Assembly (NCBI GenBank): GCA_963930645.1
Contig: OZ005657.1
Span: forward strand, 50,407,153-50,471,152
DNA length: 64,000 bases
Origin: Salticus scenicus
Lineage: Eukaryota; Arthropoda; Arachnida; Araneae; Salticidae
Direction: 5' to 3'
Shown here: piece by piece, positions 34,379-44,120 of the stretch
How the letters are laid out: the number at the start of each line of letters is the position of its first letter
How positions within the stretch are numbered: the first letter of the stretch is position 1
The notes under the pieces: model-generated
Seen by the model: only the letters and a program-made list of their open reading frames with translations
Told to the model about the DNA's origin: nothing
The model's database searches: none
Translations under genes and position numbers: made by a program

Positions 34379-34636
34379 TTAATAGGAATTTATTAATATT
34401 TTTCAGAATAAAAAATATTTTTCACAATCAAATGTGATGATGGATTTTATTTGAGTTTCTTTACTGCATCTCGTAATTAAAAAAAAAAAAAAAAAAATTC
34501 ATCAAATTATTTTTTTGTGTAGAAATTAATAAAAGTTTGAAATATGAATTTAACATTAGCACCTTCAATCTTTGAACGCATATAACTCTATAAAAAATAA
34601 GTAAAATATACAACCAATATAAGTAAAATATACAAA

Positions 34637-34920
34637 CAAATCTAACTCCTCAAAATTCCCCTTCTCCCCGATAGATGGCACCACCAAACCTCATCCAAGA
34701 TGATAGTCAAAGTTTCTATTCTTCCGGTGGCAACACAGTTTCTATTCTTCCGGTGGCAACACCCCCTCGTTAAAGATGATGACTAAGTAGTGTAAAAAGG
34801 GGGCGTTGACCAGCAGGGTGGAGGCGTAGTGGTGTCAAGGTGGAGGCGCGCCTCCACCCTACGCCACAATACGCCACTACGCCACCACCGTGCTGGTCAA
34901 CCCCCCCTTTTTACACTACT
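34637..34920. repeat. Right terminal inverted repeat of the giant element
   Basis: Matches, inverted, the first ~280 bp of the element (22031 to about 22290), including a 135-bp terminal hairpin at 34786-34920. Its inner edge joins mariner sequence through a repeated AAGTAAAATATACAA (34599-34613 and 34621-34635), a likely template-switch scar. Confidence 0.85.
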
Positions 34921-35922
34921 AGTGCGATTAAAATTGTTTAATGCTTACTTCATGATACCTCACAATAATTTATCAGAAAAGATTTTGTTTATGCATTGTT
35001 ATGTGCATATACATGTATATAAATTATTTCAGTTAGTGTAGTTTGTCACACCTACAAAATAAAGTGAAGGAAAATTAAAGTTTTATTGGTGATCAGTATA
35101 TGCACGATGACACTTTTGAACCAAAAAATATCGCACATTTTTTCAAAGAACGCTGTGTGATCAATCTAAAATGTATTTTCTAATGAAGTATTCTAATATA
35201 TATGTATTTAAGAAAACGAAATCAGAAATAGCCAAGACAGGTTGTAAAAATGACAGGAATTATTATTATTAATTTTTATAATACTTTTTCTTTCAAAAAT
35301 ATTTCGGTGTGAGAGTGTGAAATTTTGTTTAATTTTTGTAGGATCTTAATTTTATTTTTCTAAATTTTCAGATAAACCCCTAACACATTTTTGTTTATAA
35401 CTCTATAATACTAAAGTAAAGTATGCAAACTGGATACTTTTGTGCACTGCCAGTTCCTCAGGAATTCAATTATCAAGTCGAAATTGGGTGTTGCTATTGA
35501 AAATAGTCAAAGTTGGAGCTCATTTCAATATGTAGATGACCCCTAATTCAAAATTTGGCATCATTTTCAAAGAGTGCACTTAATTTCCTGTTGAATGATG
35601 TCTACTAGATTTTTCTGCGTCAATCAATAACGAAATTACAGTGAGTGTTGCTTTTATTTTTTTCCCCCGACTACAATCAAAATACTATGGATACAATCTC
35701 TTTCATTAGGAAAAGTATAATTATTATGTATATTTATATATAATATAAATATGTATACAGAAAAGCTTGTTCTGAAGTAATAAAGTTTATAAGAATAACG
35801 TCCACAGGTGAATCATAGTGACAAAAACATGCGGTCGTGAAAGTGTTAAAAAAATACTTTTGAATAAAGGCGGGGCTAAAAATGCTCGGGAACAAATTAA
35901 ACTGTTGGCAACTCTGTACTTA

Positions 35923-36451
35923 TAAGCATTTATGTCTTCTACAGTGCAAACACATATCCTAAAACTAGCAGTGTGGACGCGTCCAAAATGTTGGAGGTTG
36001 CGGACAGTTTGAAATTTGTAAAACATCCAGTAATTCAGAGCTCTGTTATTGCTCATTTTCTCTGAGTCAGATGACTGTCACCCCTATTTTAGCATTGGAC
36101 TCGTTGAGTTAGCACTTGCGCAGATGCTTCCATAGTTTCGTGAAATGTGGTCGAAAAATAATCATATTATTTATAAATATTGCCTTTATTTGAACCATTA
36201 AAATCAGAAAATTTACACGAGAATAAAGGAAATTGTTGTGGTACAAGATCATGTTGAACCCTGTTGGTTGGTACCATTACCATCTTTCAATCCATATACG
36301 AAAAACATGGTACCAGTTCTACTTTTGTATAATGTTTCATGCTTCTCCACTGCGATTATTACTTGAATGACGAAAACTTCCCTTCAACACTCTTGGCAGC
36401 CATGTAAACTCCCAGAAAATTAATTGATTTTCTAATGGACTTTATTCAGAA
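35923..36451. other. Unassigned sequence
   Basis: No gene or element boundary recognised between the large nest and the next MITE pair. Confidence 0.4.
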
Positions 36452-36855
36452 GTAGACCTGCTAACTATGCTAGTTTATCCGTAATGGTATTAGGCCCCGC
36501 TTTTTTTTCACACCAGAATAGTTGTAGAGTAATATTCATAGCTGACAAGTTTCATAATTTATTCCGGAATGCTGTTAGCCTCGCCCTTTTTTCGCACCGT
36601 AATCTTTGTAGAAAAATTTTTTTTTCAATACATAATTACAATTAAATATGAAGAAAATTTCTCTAAAAAGATTACGGTGTTAAAAAAGGGGCGGGACTAA
36701 CAACATTCCGGAATAAATTAAAAAACTTGGCAGCTATGAATATTCAGCAATGTATGTTCTCATGATTAAATAAGGAGACTATTGCTCTACAACTATTCTG
36801 GTGTGAAAAAAAGGCGGGGCTTAATACCATCACGGAGCATAGATAGCAGGTCTAC
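36452..36855. mobile_element. Foldback MITE, GTAGACCTGCTA ends, with nested F1
   Basis: The left arm is GTAGACCTGCTAACTATGC and the right arm GCATAGATAGCAGGTCTAC. The exact 6-bp duplication TCAGAA lies at 36446-36451 and 36856-36861. It shares the GGCCCCGC/GGCGGGGC patches with F1, so it is a subfamily. Interrupted by the F1 MITE 36537-36738. Confidence 0.85.
36537..36738. mobile_element. F1 MITE nested in another F1-type MITE
   Basis: 202 bp, CATAGCTGACAAG...TTGGCAGCTATG, with the exact 6-bp duplication AATATT (36531-36536 and 36739-36744). Confidence 0.9.
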
Positions 36856-36877
36856 TCAGAAGTGACAACGATCGTTA

Positions 36878-39657
36878 TAGTCCAGTCAAAATAGGAAAAA
36901 TAGAAGAAAAAAATCGTGTAGTTTTGAAATTTTGCATACTCATAGCCGAGGGGGTCCTGAACAACATACTAAAAGTCCCCGCCCGTGGGAGGTGAGCGGG
37001 GGGCAGGGGGGGCAATTAAGGGGGGCAATTTTCAGTTTTTATTAAATATCTTAAAAACTATCGCATTTAGAGAACAAATGTCAATTACAAAATTAATCTA
37101 CGTAAAATTTCCTACAAAAATGTATATTACATTTTGTTTGTACGATCATTAGTTTAGAAGATATAGGGAGATGAAATAACACATTTTCTTGAAAAATTCT
37201 TTTTTGCAATAGTAAAATCAACTAAAGTGTGCAATTAAAAGGGTTCTTGTCAAATATTTTCTAATGTAAAAAACAAATATATACATAGGGAATATGCAAG
37301 GATAATACAGCATGTTTTGTAAGTTTTAAATAATTTTAAGGCTAGTAGGCGCAAGTGGCGGTTTGAGTAAGTATCTGGATAAGTCCAGACAAAATAGGAA
37401 AAATAGAAAAAAAAAATCGTTTAGTTTTGAAGTTTTGCACACTCATAGCCGAGAGGGTCCTGAACAACATACTAAAAGTCCCCGCCCGTGGGAGGTGAGC
37501 GGGGGGCAGGGGGGCATTTAAGGGGGGCAATTTTCAGTTTTTATTACATATCTTAAAAACTATCGCATTTAGGGAAAAAATGTCAACTACAAAATTAATC
37601 TACGCAAAATTTTCTACAAAAATGTATGTTACATTTTGTTTTTACGATCATTAGTTTAGAAGATATAGGGAGATGAAATAACACATTTTCTTGAAAAATT
37701 CTTTTTTGCAATAGTAAAATCAACTAAAGTGTGCAATTAAAAGGGTTCTTGTCAAATATTTTCTAATGTAAAAAACAAATATATACATAGGGAATATGCA
37801 AGGATAATACAGCATGTTTTGTAAGTTTTAAATAATTTTAAGGCTAGCAGGCGCAAGTGGCGATTTGAGTAAAAATCTAGATAACGAAGACCCAAAACCG
37901 ATCAGCATAAAAAAAAAAAAAAAATCGTGTAGCTTAGAAATTGAGCACAGTTATAATGTTAAGTGCTCTGAATAACATACTAAAAGTCCCTAACCATGGG
38001 GGGGGGGCATTTAAAGGGGGCACATTTCAGTTTTTATTAAGTACATTTAGAGAAAAAAAATCTCAATTGCAAAATTAATCTACAGGAAATTTCCTAAAAA
38101 AATTGTATATTCTATTTTGTTTGTATGATCAATAGTTTAGAAGATATAGGGGAACGAAATAACACATTTTCTTGGAAAATTCTTTTTTTTTTTTTTTTTT
38201 TTTTTTTGGGGGGGGGGGGGGGCAATAGTAAAATCAACTAAATTGTGGATTTAAAAGGGTTCTGATAAAATATTTTCTAATGTACAAAACAAATATATGC
38301 ATAGGGAATATGTAAGGATAATACAGCATGTTTTGTACGTTTTAAATAATTTTAAGGTTAGTATAGGCGCAAGTGGTGTTTTGGTAAAAATCCAGATAAC
38401 GAAGACCCAAAACTGATCAACAGTAAAAAAAATCTTATATCTTTGACACTTTTTTTTCTCTAAATGCGATAGTTTTCAAGATACTTAATAAAAACTGAAA
38501 TGTGCCCTCTTTAAATGCCCCCCCCCCCCTGGTTAGGGACTTTTAGTATGTTATTCAGGACACTTAACTTTATAACTGTGCTCAATTTCTAAGCCACACG
38601 ATTTTTTTTTTAATGTTGATCGGTTTTGGGTCTTCGTTATCTAAATTTTTACTGAAACCGCCACTTGCGCCTACTAGCCTTAAAATTATTTAAAACTTAC
38701 AAAACATGCTGTATTATCCTTGCATATTCCCTATGTATATATTTGTTTTTTACATTAGAAAATATTTGACAAGAACCCTTTTAATTGCACACTTTAGTTG
38801 ATTTTACTATTGCAAAAAAGAATTTTTCAAGAAAATGTGTTATTTCATCTCCCTATATCTTCTAAACTAATGATCGTACAAACAAAATGTAATATACATT
38901 TTTGTAGGAAATTTTGCGTAGATTAATTTTGTAATTGGCATTTTTTCTCTAAATGCGATAGTTTTTAAGATATGTAATAAAAACTGAAAATTGCCCCCCC
39001 TTATATGCCCCCCTGCCCCCCGCTCACCCCCCACGGGCGGGGACTTTTAGTATGTTGTTCAGGACCCTCTCGGCTATGAGTGTTCAAAACTTCAAAACTA
39101 CACGATTTTTTTTTTTCTATTTTTCCTATTTTGACTGGACTTATCCAGATTTTTACTCAAACCGCCACTTGCGCCTACTAGCCTTAAAATTATTTAAAAC
39201 TTACAAAACATGCTGTATTATCCTTGCATATTCCCTATGTATATATTTGTTTTTTACATTAGAAAATATTTGACAAGAACCCTTTTAATTGCACACTTTA
39301 GTTGATTTTACTATTGCAAAAAAGAATTTTTCAAGAAAATGTGTTATTTCATCTCCCTATATCTTCTAAACTAATGATCGTACAAACAAAATGTTGTATA
39401 CATTTTTGTAGGAAATTTTACGTAGATTAATTTTGTAATTGACATTTGTTCTCTAAGTGCGATAGTTTTTAAGATATTTAATAAAAACTGAAAATTGCCC
39501 CCCTTAAATGCCCCCCCCCTGCCCCCCGCTCACCCCCCACGGGTGGGGACTTTTAGTATGTTGTTCAGGACCCTCTCGGCTATGAGTATGTAAAATTTCA
39601 AAACTACACGATTTTTTTCCTCTATTCGTCAAATTTTGGCCTTCGTTGCCTGGACTA
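36878..39657. repeat. Palindromic array of ~500-bp units (three direct, three inverted)
   Basis: Direct units start near 36884, 37383 and 37883; inverted units occupy about 38403-38650 (partial), 38650-39150 and 39150-39657. Each carries a TCGTGTAG segment, ACATACTAAAAGTCCC, a G-rich stretch (GTGAGCGGGGGGCAGGGGGG), AAAACTATCGCATTTAGAG and GGCGCAAGTGGCG. The outermost bases TAGTCCAG/CTGGACTA are flanked by TTA, suggesting a mobile foldback element with a 3-bp duplication. The middle unit pair is the most diverged. No coding capacity. Confidence 0.75.
38184..38222. repeat. T-run then G-run tract
   Basis: About 25 T followed immediately by about 14 G in the third unit of the palindromic array. 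Prone to triplex or quadruplex formation, to slippage and to sequencing error. Confidence 0.85.
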
Positions 39658-40169
39658 TTAAAGCTATGCTTCTGGTGGTATTTGCATTTTTAGTTACCCT
39701 AATGTTAGCCTGTGGGAAATTAATCGTAAATTCATATAGTTATTATAATTATTTTTCGGTTTGCAATATTTTCAAGCGTGCTTATGTTTTGTGCCGCTGT
39801 CAGCTCTGTGAATAGAAGTGATAAAATTAAATACAAGTAAAAATATCAGTCTTCTCAAATTTTTTTTAACTGTATTCGTCTAAATTTTAGTAAATTAATA
39901 TAAAGTAAAATAAAAGTTTTAAAATTGAAAAGAGATTCCAAACCAAGTGTAAATTTGGTTTTATGGTTTGAACATTTTTCCGTGGAAATTTTTGAAAACC
40001 TAATTTTAATAAATAATAAACGGTGTGCAGAATCTATGCTTACGAGTGGACAGAACCAGCCATATATACTATCAGTGACGTCACATGTAGAATGTCATTC
40101 CTTTTAACACGAAACGAGTTTCCTGGTTACAAGTTTCCCATTGCTGTCTTAATTTTTTTCTATAAAATG
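39658..40169. other. Unassigned sequence
   Basis: No recognisable element. Overlapping short frames at 39925-40286 match nothing known. Confidence 0.4.
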
Positions 40170-40396
40170 CAGGATTCGTACTTTCGGCCCTTTTTTCAGG
40201 ACACTCCCAGGAATGAGAAACATTTACTTTTTTGGCCACCAAAATTATTATGCAAAAATCTTTATGGTATTTTTATAGCTATTTGATGTTATTAAATAGG
40301 AAAAAGGTTACTGTATTAAAATACTCCTGGCAATAGCAGCGGGAATTTCTCATTTCAGAGAATGTCCTGAAAAAAGGGTGGAGAGTACGACCCCTG
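40170..40396. mobile_element. Foldback MITE, CAGG..CGTAC family (F3)
   Basis: The left arm is CAGGATTCGTACTTTCGG with CCTTTTTTCAGGACACT; the right arm is TGTCCTGAAAAAAGGGTGG...GTACGACCCCTG. Flanks AAAATG and AAAAGG are nearly identical. Relatives at 52006-52262 and 61490-61694, with half-copies near 6380 and 52600-52725. Confidence 0.7.
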
Positions 40397-40421
40397 AAAA
40401 GGCCTCGAACTACCTAACACA

Positions 40422-40617
40422 TAATTGCCAATATTTTAATTTATTCCGGATTATTTATAGCCCCGCCTTCATTTCATAGCACTTATTTTTTAAGAGTACT
40501 TTTTTCTTATTTTACCGAAGTTATATATATGTAGAATATTTTTCTATAAATAAAGTGGTGCGAAATAAAGGCGGGGCTAAAAATACTCAGGAATAAATTA
40601 GAATATTAGCTACCGGA
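40422..40617. mobile_element. F1 MITE
   Basis: The left arm CATAATTGCCAATATTTTAA and TTATTCCGGA with AGCCCCGCC are mirrored by AAAGGCGGGGCTA and GGAATAAATTAGAATATTAG. The right end fuses into a partial copy of another foldback family, so no duplication is readable. Confidence 0.65.
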
Positions 40618-40741
40618 AAAATTATATAATTTTTTAAACTTTACTTTATCAGTGAAAACTGCTGCAGTTCCCCGATTAAATAAAATAAATTTTTCTATAA
40701 AATTTTTCCGGTAGCCAAAAGGTGCTAAGTTGGCAGCTATG
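40618..40741. mobile_element. Partial foldback, GCTACCGGAAAA family (F5)
   Basis: CTACCGGAAAAATT pairs with AATTTTTCCGGTAG about 80 bp away, followed by CCAAAAGGTGCTAAGTTGGCAGCTATG as the element's end. Other partial copies are near 44690-44745 (right end) and 52418-52500 (left end). TACCGGAAAATTTT is the shared mark. Confidence 0.55.
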
Positions 40742-42752
40742 CTAACAACACATGACCTCTGACGTGATGATAACCCTTAAGTGATTTCAATGTTTATATA
40801 TATATATATATATATATATAATGATTTAAAATATAGGGATTGATGTTCTTTGAAAATTCCTGTAAATATAGTGATTAGTAAAACGGACAAAGCCTGCTAG
40901 TGTTTAATAAATCGACAGAGCCTTTTAAGTACTCCTTTCTCATACTGAGTTTTATAACGGAAAAACTATGGATTCAGTGTATTTGATACGCACAGATACG
41001 AAGGATATTTGAGCCTTTTTTATATACAGTCTCTCGGACTATTTCTCCAAGAAATACTTTTCATTAACATTTGTGGTATATTTTATCTTGCTATTTTTAT
41101 GTTTTTCAATGCTTAATATTTAAAAAACAAAAAAAAAAAAAAAAAAAAAAGTAAGGGGGAAAAATTACGCATTTTGCTGAATTTTGAAATTTTGTTGTCA
41201 GATGAAACGTTGACAAATTGCTGAATTTTGAAATTTTGTTGTTTTTACCCGCGCTTAGATTTTTAAACAAATTTTTGAAGATCAGTGGACCTTTTTAGGC
41301 AGAGTAAATTCTACTTACAGGCATAATACATTAATCAAATTTAAAAGCAAAGTCATGTTATTTAGGAAAAAGATAATAATAATAATAATAATAATAAAAC
41401 TTTAAGGTTTGCAACAGACTTTATAACTTTTTTTTTTTTTTTTGAAACTGGAAGCACTTTTGATGGTCAGTAATCACTTAAGAACTATATTCTTTGTCCC
41501 ATAGGAAGAAAATATATATATAAAAAATGCAATATATATTCTTTCATATCCAACGATTTAGTTAACAGTGATTTATAAAAAAAAAAAAATTGCATAATGC
41601 ATAAAATGTCACCTATTTTAAACAGTGATTTTTCCTCTTGCAGGAAATCTGGATTCAACTCTAACTGTTTATTAAAAAAAAAAAGAGCTTTGATTTACAA
41701 CTGTCGACGTTTTTATTAGCATTATTAATCATATATGCGAAATATAGCATGGTGTTAGGGAAAGGGGAAAAAAAACTGCTAATTATTCATTTGAAGCTTT
41801 AAGTGAACTTTTTGATGAATGCTTTACAAAATGTATTTCATCCTCTCTTACTTTCTATGATGCGATGTTTTCTTTTCTATTTCAAGAAAAACTCGTAGAA
41901 TAAGAGAAGGTTGTTAGTAGAATCAAGAATTACTAAACTAAATGAATAATGTTTAGTAGACTGAAATAACTTTGACTTTTTTTTTTTTTTTTTTTTTGAA
42001 TAGATATAATTCAGCATTGCTAGAGAGCAAAATATATCCGAAATGGCTTTTAAAAAGGGGAAATTTGAGTTATTATATTTTTCCCCTCACAGGACGAATA
42101 CACAACAAGAATAACTCTCTTTATTAGATCCAAGAGAAAAAAAAAATATACAACAGTAATTTATATCCCAAAAAAATAAATGTGTATATAAACGTGCGAA
42201 ATAGACCATAAAAAAGTACCAAATACGGCACACTTAATCTTTAACGAGATGTTTGTTAAAGATAAGATGGACATTAATTGTACAGGGATAGAATAATAAT
42301 GGTTTGACTCATTAAATATTTCAGGATTCTCAAGCCAGCGATTGATTTACAGACCAAGAAATTCAGCATGTCTCAAGATTTATAAAGTAAAACCAAATCT
42401 AAACATTGGTTTAAAAATACAATCACAGGAATGGATAAGTTATGCAAGATTTCTGAATCTTTAAACTGGTATACATCTTTCCATGCGAGACTTCCATTAA
42501 TTAGAATTTTTTTTTAAAAACATTGCTGCGTGGATTAAAAAAATTATTTTTGTGTACACATAAAAATTTTTTGTTTATAGAAATATCTTTCTAAATATGT
42601 CTATATTTTTAGCACCCAAAAATCATTTCTTAAATCTTTTGTTTAATTTATTATAACTATAATTGTAGTAATGTGACTTATGTTATCTAATCGAAATTTG
42701 TTTTTTAGACATACATTTTAATTCAAATTTCTTATGATTAACTCATTAAAAG

Positions 42753-42786
<34 letters not shown>

Positions 42787-43059
42787 AAAGAAAGAAAGAA
42801 AGAAAAGCTGAATAATTATTTTGCTTAAAGGTTCAAAATTACAGAAAAGAAAATCGAAAAACTCCATGTGTTATTAACTATTTCTAACTAAGTTTATTTT
42901 GTGCGGCTTACACTAAACGATAATTAATTGTGATTAAGTGAGACAGTAGTGTCATATTGACCATTATATAGGTACTAAGAGAAATCAAATTTTTTGAAAT
43001 TTAAACAAAATCTACAGCGAAATTAGGTTTTGCCAATTTCTGTAGAAGGTTGAAAAGTG
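40742..43059. other. Gene-free AT-rich stretch
   Basis: Microsatellites (TA near 40795-40820, AAT near 41368-41396) and A/T runs (41125-41150, 41979-41998, 42751-42803). Nothing coding or clearly repetitive beyond that. Confidence 0.5.
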
Positions 43060-44120
43060 TTAATGACTTCGGTTTGTTTGTCTGTCTATCTGTCCGCGCT
43101 CTAAATTCTGCAAATATTCATGGAATTTCTTGAAACTGATATATATTATTCACGTTCACTATCAAATGTTCACTATTGAAAATGAAGTGAATACCTCCTG
43201 GCTTGTGTACAGGGACACCCGAAAATATTCCAAAGCATTATGTTCTATGAGAGGTATTTCTATAAACCGTATTTTTATATATTCACTTTACATAAATCTT
43301 AATGAAATTGAAATATGTTATTCAAGTTCACTATGGTATGTTTTCTATGGAAAATGGAATAAATAGCACCCTGGTTTGCATAGAGGGACGCCCAAAAGTA
43401 TTCCAATGCATTGCAATCCATGAGAGATATTTCTATAAATCTAATTTTAATAACTTTACTTTTCATAAATATTAATGAAATTGAAATATGTTGCTTATAA
43501 TCACAAAAGAATGTTTCCTATAGAATGTAGTGTTATTCGCATTAGATTTGCAGTGCTACACAGAAGTATTCAGTTACATTGAAGGCTTTTATTGGAAAAT
43601 TACTGGAATTTCATTTTCATTTACATTAAGCGTTTTTAACACTTTCTAACAAGTTTCAAGTGTAAATATTATTTCAGTTTGTGAATTTGTCTGTTCGACT
43701 GTCCATCTATCTATCTGTCCGTCATCTCGGTCCCAGCGTCCGTAAATATTTTCAGAATTAAAAAAAGAAAAAATGTTATTCAAGTTCACTATGGAGTGTT
43801 CTCTATTTAAAATGGCATTAATAGGTCCTGCACAACCTCTTTGTGTACAGAGTACTCCAAAAATGCTGATGCATTGCGCTTTATGGGAGACATTTTTATA
43901 AATCACATTTAAATAATTTTCTACTGTATACCATAAAGAAAATTGGCATTTACTGTTGATATTGTAAGATAATGTTTTGCATAGAGCATGATATGGTTAA
44001 CCTTTAGATTTACAAGGTTGCACTAAAATAATCAGATACATTAAGGGCTGCAAAGAATTTAAGGGCTACATTTTCTTTTATGTTAAGCATTTTTAGCACT
44101 ATCAAACAATGTTTAGGAAT
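43060..44120. repeat. Decayed tandem array of ~170-190-bp units
   Basis: TTCAAGTTCACTATGG-type blocks followed by a TCTATRGAAAATGG-type segment, a GGGACGCCCAAAAGTATTCC-type segment and GAGAGRYATTTCTATAAA recur near 43150, 43320, 43480, 43780 and 43950. A higher-order unit begins with GTCTGTCTATCTGTCCG near 43078 and again near 43690. Small frames inside are chance. Confidence 0.65.

Larger units (their letters stand above)
30554..34620. repeat. Right arm of the giant inverted repeat
   Basis: Reverse complement of 20881-25264. At 33439/33440 it passes from giant-element sequence (…ACACTACT) into mariner B1 flank (CGCACTTACCAG…), reproducing the left junction. It differs from the left arm by small indels, by T or A run length and by lacking the hAT MITE. 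It ends at 34620 beside the true right terminus. Confidence 0.9.
22031..34920. mobile_element. Giant non-coding element, Maverick/Polinton-like ends
   Basis: 12,890 bp with the exact 6-bp duplication AGTGCG (22025-22030 and 34921-34926); the undivided site GGTAAGTGCGATTAAAA is present at about 56038-56054. Ends are AGTAGTGTAAAAAGGGGGG and its complement, with an inverted repeat of about 285 bp. A 6-bp duplication with AG...CT termini and long terminal repeats is typical of Maverick/Polinton integration, but no polymerase B, integrase, ATPase or capsid gene can be seen. No open frame of 60 codons lies between about 24.0 and 32.1 kb. Parts: hairpin ends, a diverged tandem array (22184-24020), 4-kb inverted arms, and a 5.3-kb core with repeated modules and dense bZIP motifs. 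It may be a non-autonomous derivative or a new class. Confidence 0.7.
20647..35672. mobile_element. Mariner-like element B1, split by the 12.9-kb element
   Basis: The left end is CAGTCGAGGGAAAAAAA followed by CGCAACACTCG. The right end is GAGTGTTGC...TTTCCCCCGACT, with the last bases slightly eroded. Left half 20647-22030 and right half 34921-35672 together match the uninterrupted relative at 54698-56783. Target TA. No transposase visible. Its sequence AGTGCG was the target of the giant insertion. Confidence 0.85.
20518..35849. mobile_element. piggyBac-like MITE, third of three, split by a mariner-like element
   Basis: The left part (20518-20646) runs from TTAACGCATTTGCGACCGC to TATTCATATTTA. 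The right part (about 35673-35849) resumes with ATCAAAATACTATGGATAC and ends GCGGTCGTGAAAGTGTTAA, TTAA at 35846-35849. The split is at a TA. Confidence 0.85.
19342..35916. mobile_element. Outermost F1 MITE of a five-layer nest
   Basis: The left arm starts CATACATGCCAATTCCGGAG at 19342; the right arm ends GTTGGCAACTCTG at 35916 and contains the family's GGCGGGGC patch. The exact 6-bp duplication TACTTA flanks it (19336-19341 and 35917-35922). Only about 180 bp belongs to the MITE. The rest is later insertions: three piggyBac-like MITEs, a mariner-like element, a 12.9-kb element and hAT MITEs. Confidence 0.85.

Noticed and set aside
20881..34620. Giant inverted repeat as an assembly artefact.
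   Set aside because: The arms differ by substitutions, indels and a hAT MITE with its own empty site, and the junctions are asymmetric. Not excluded absolutely without reads.
43060..44120. CRISPR-like array.
   Set aside because: Units are contiguous, diverged and 170-190 bp long without spacers, in a eukaryotic context.
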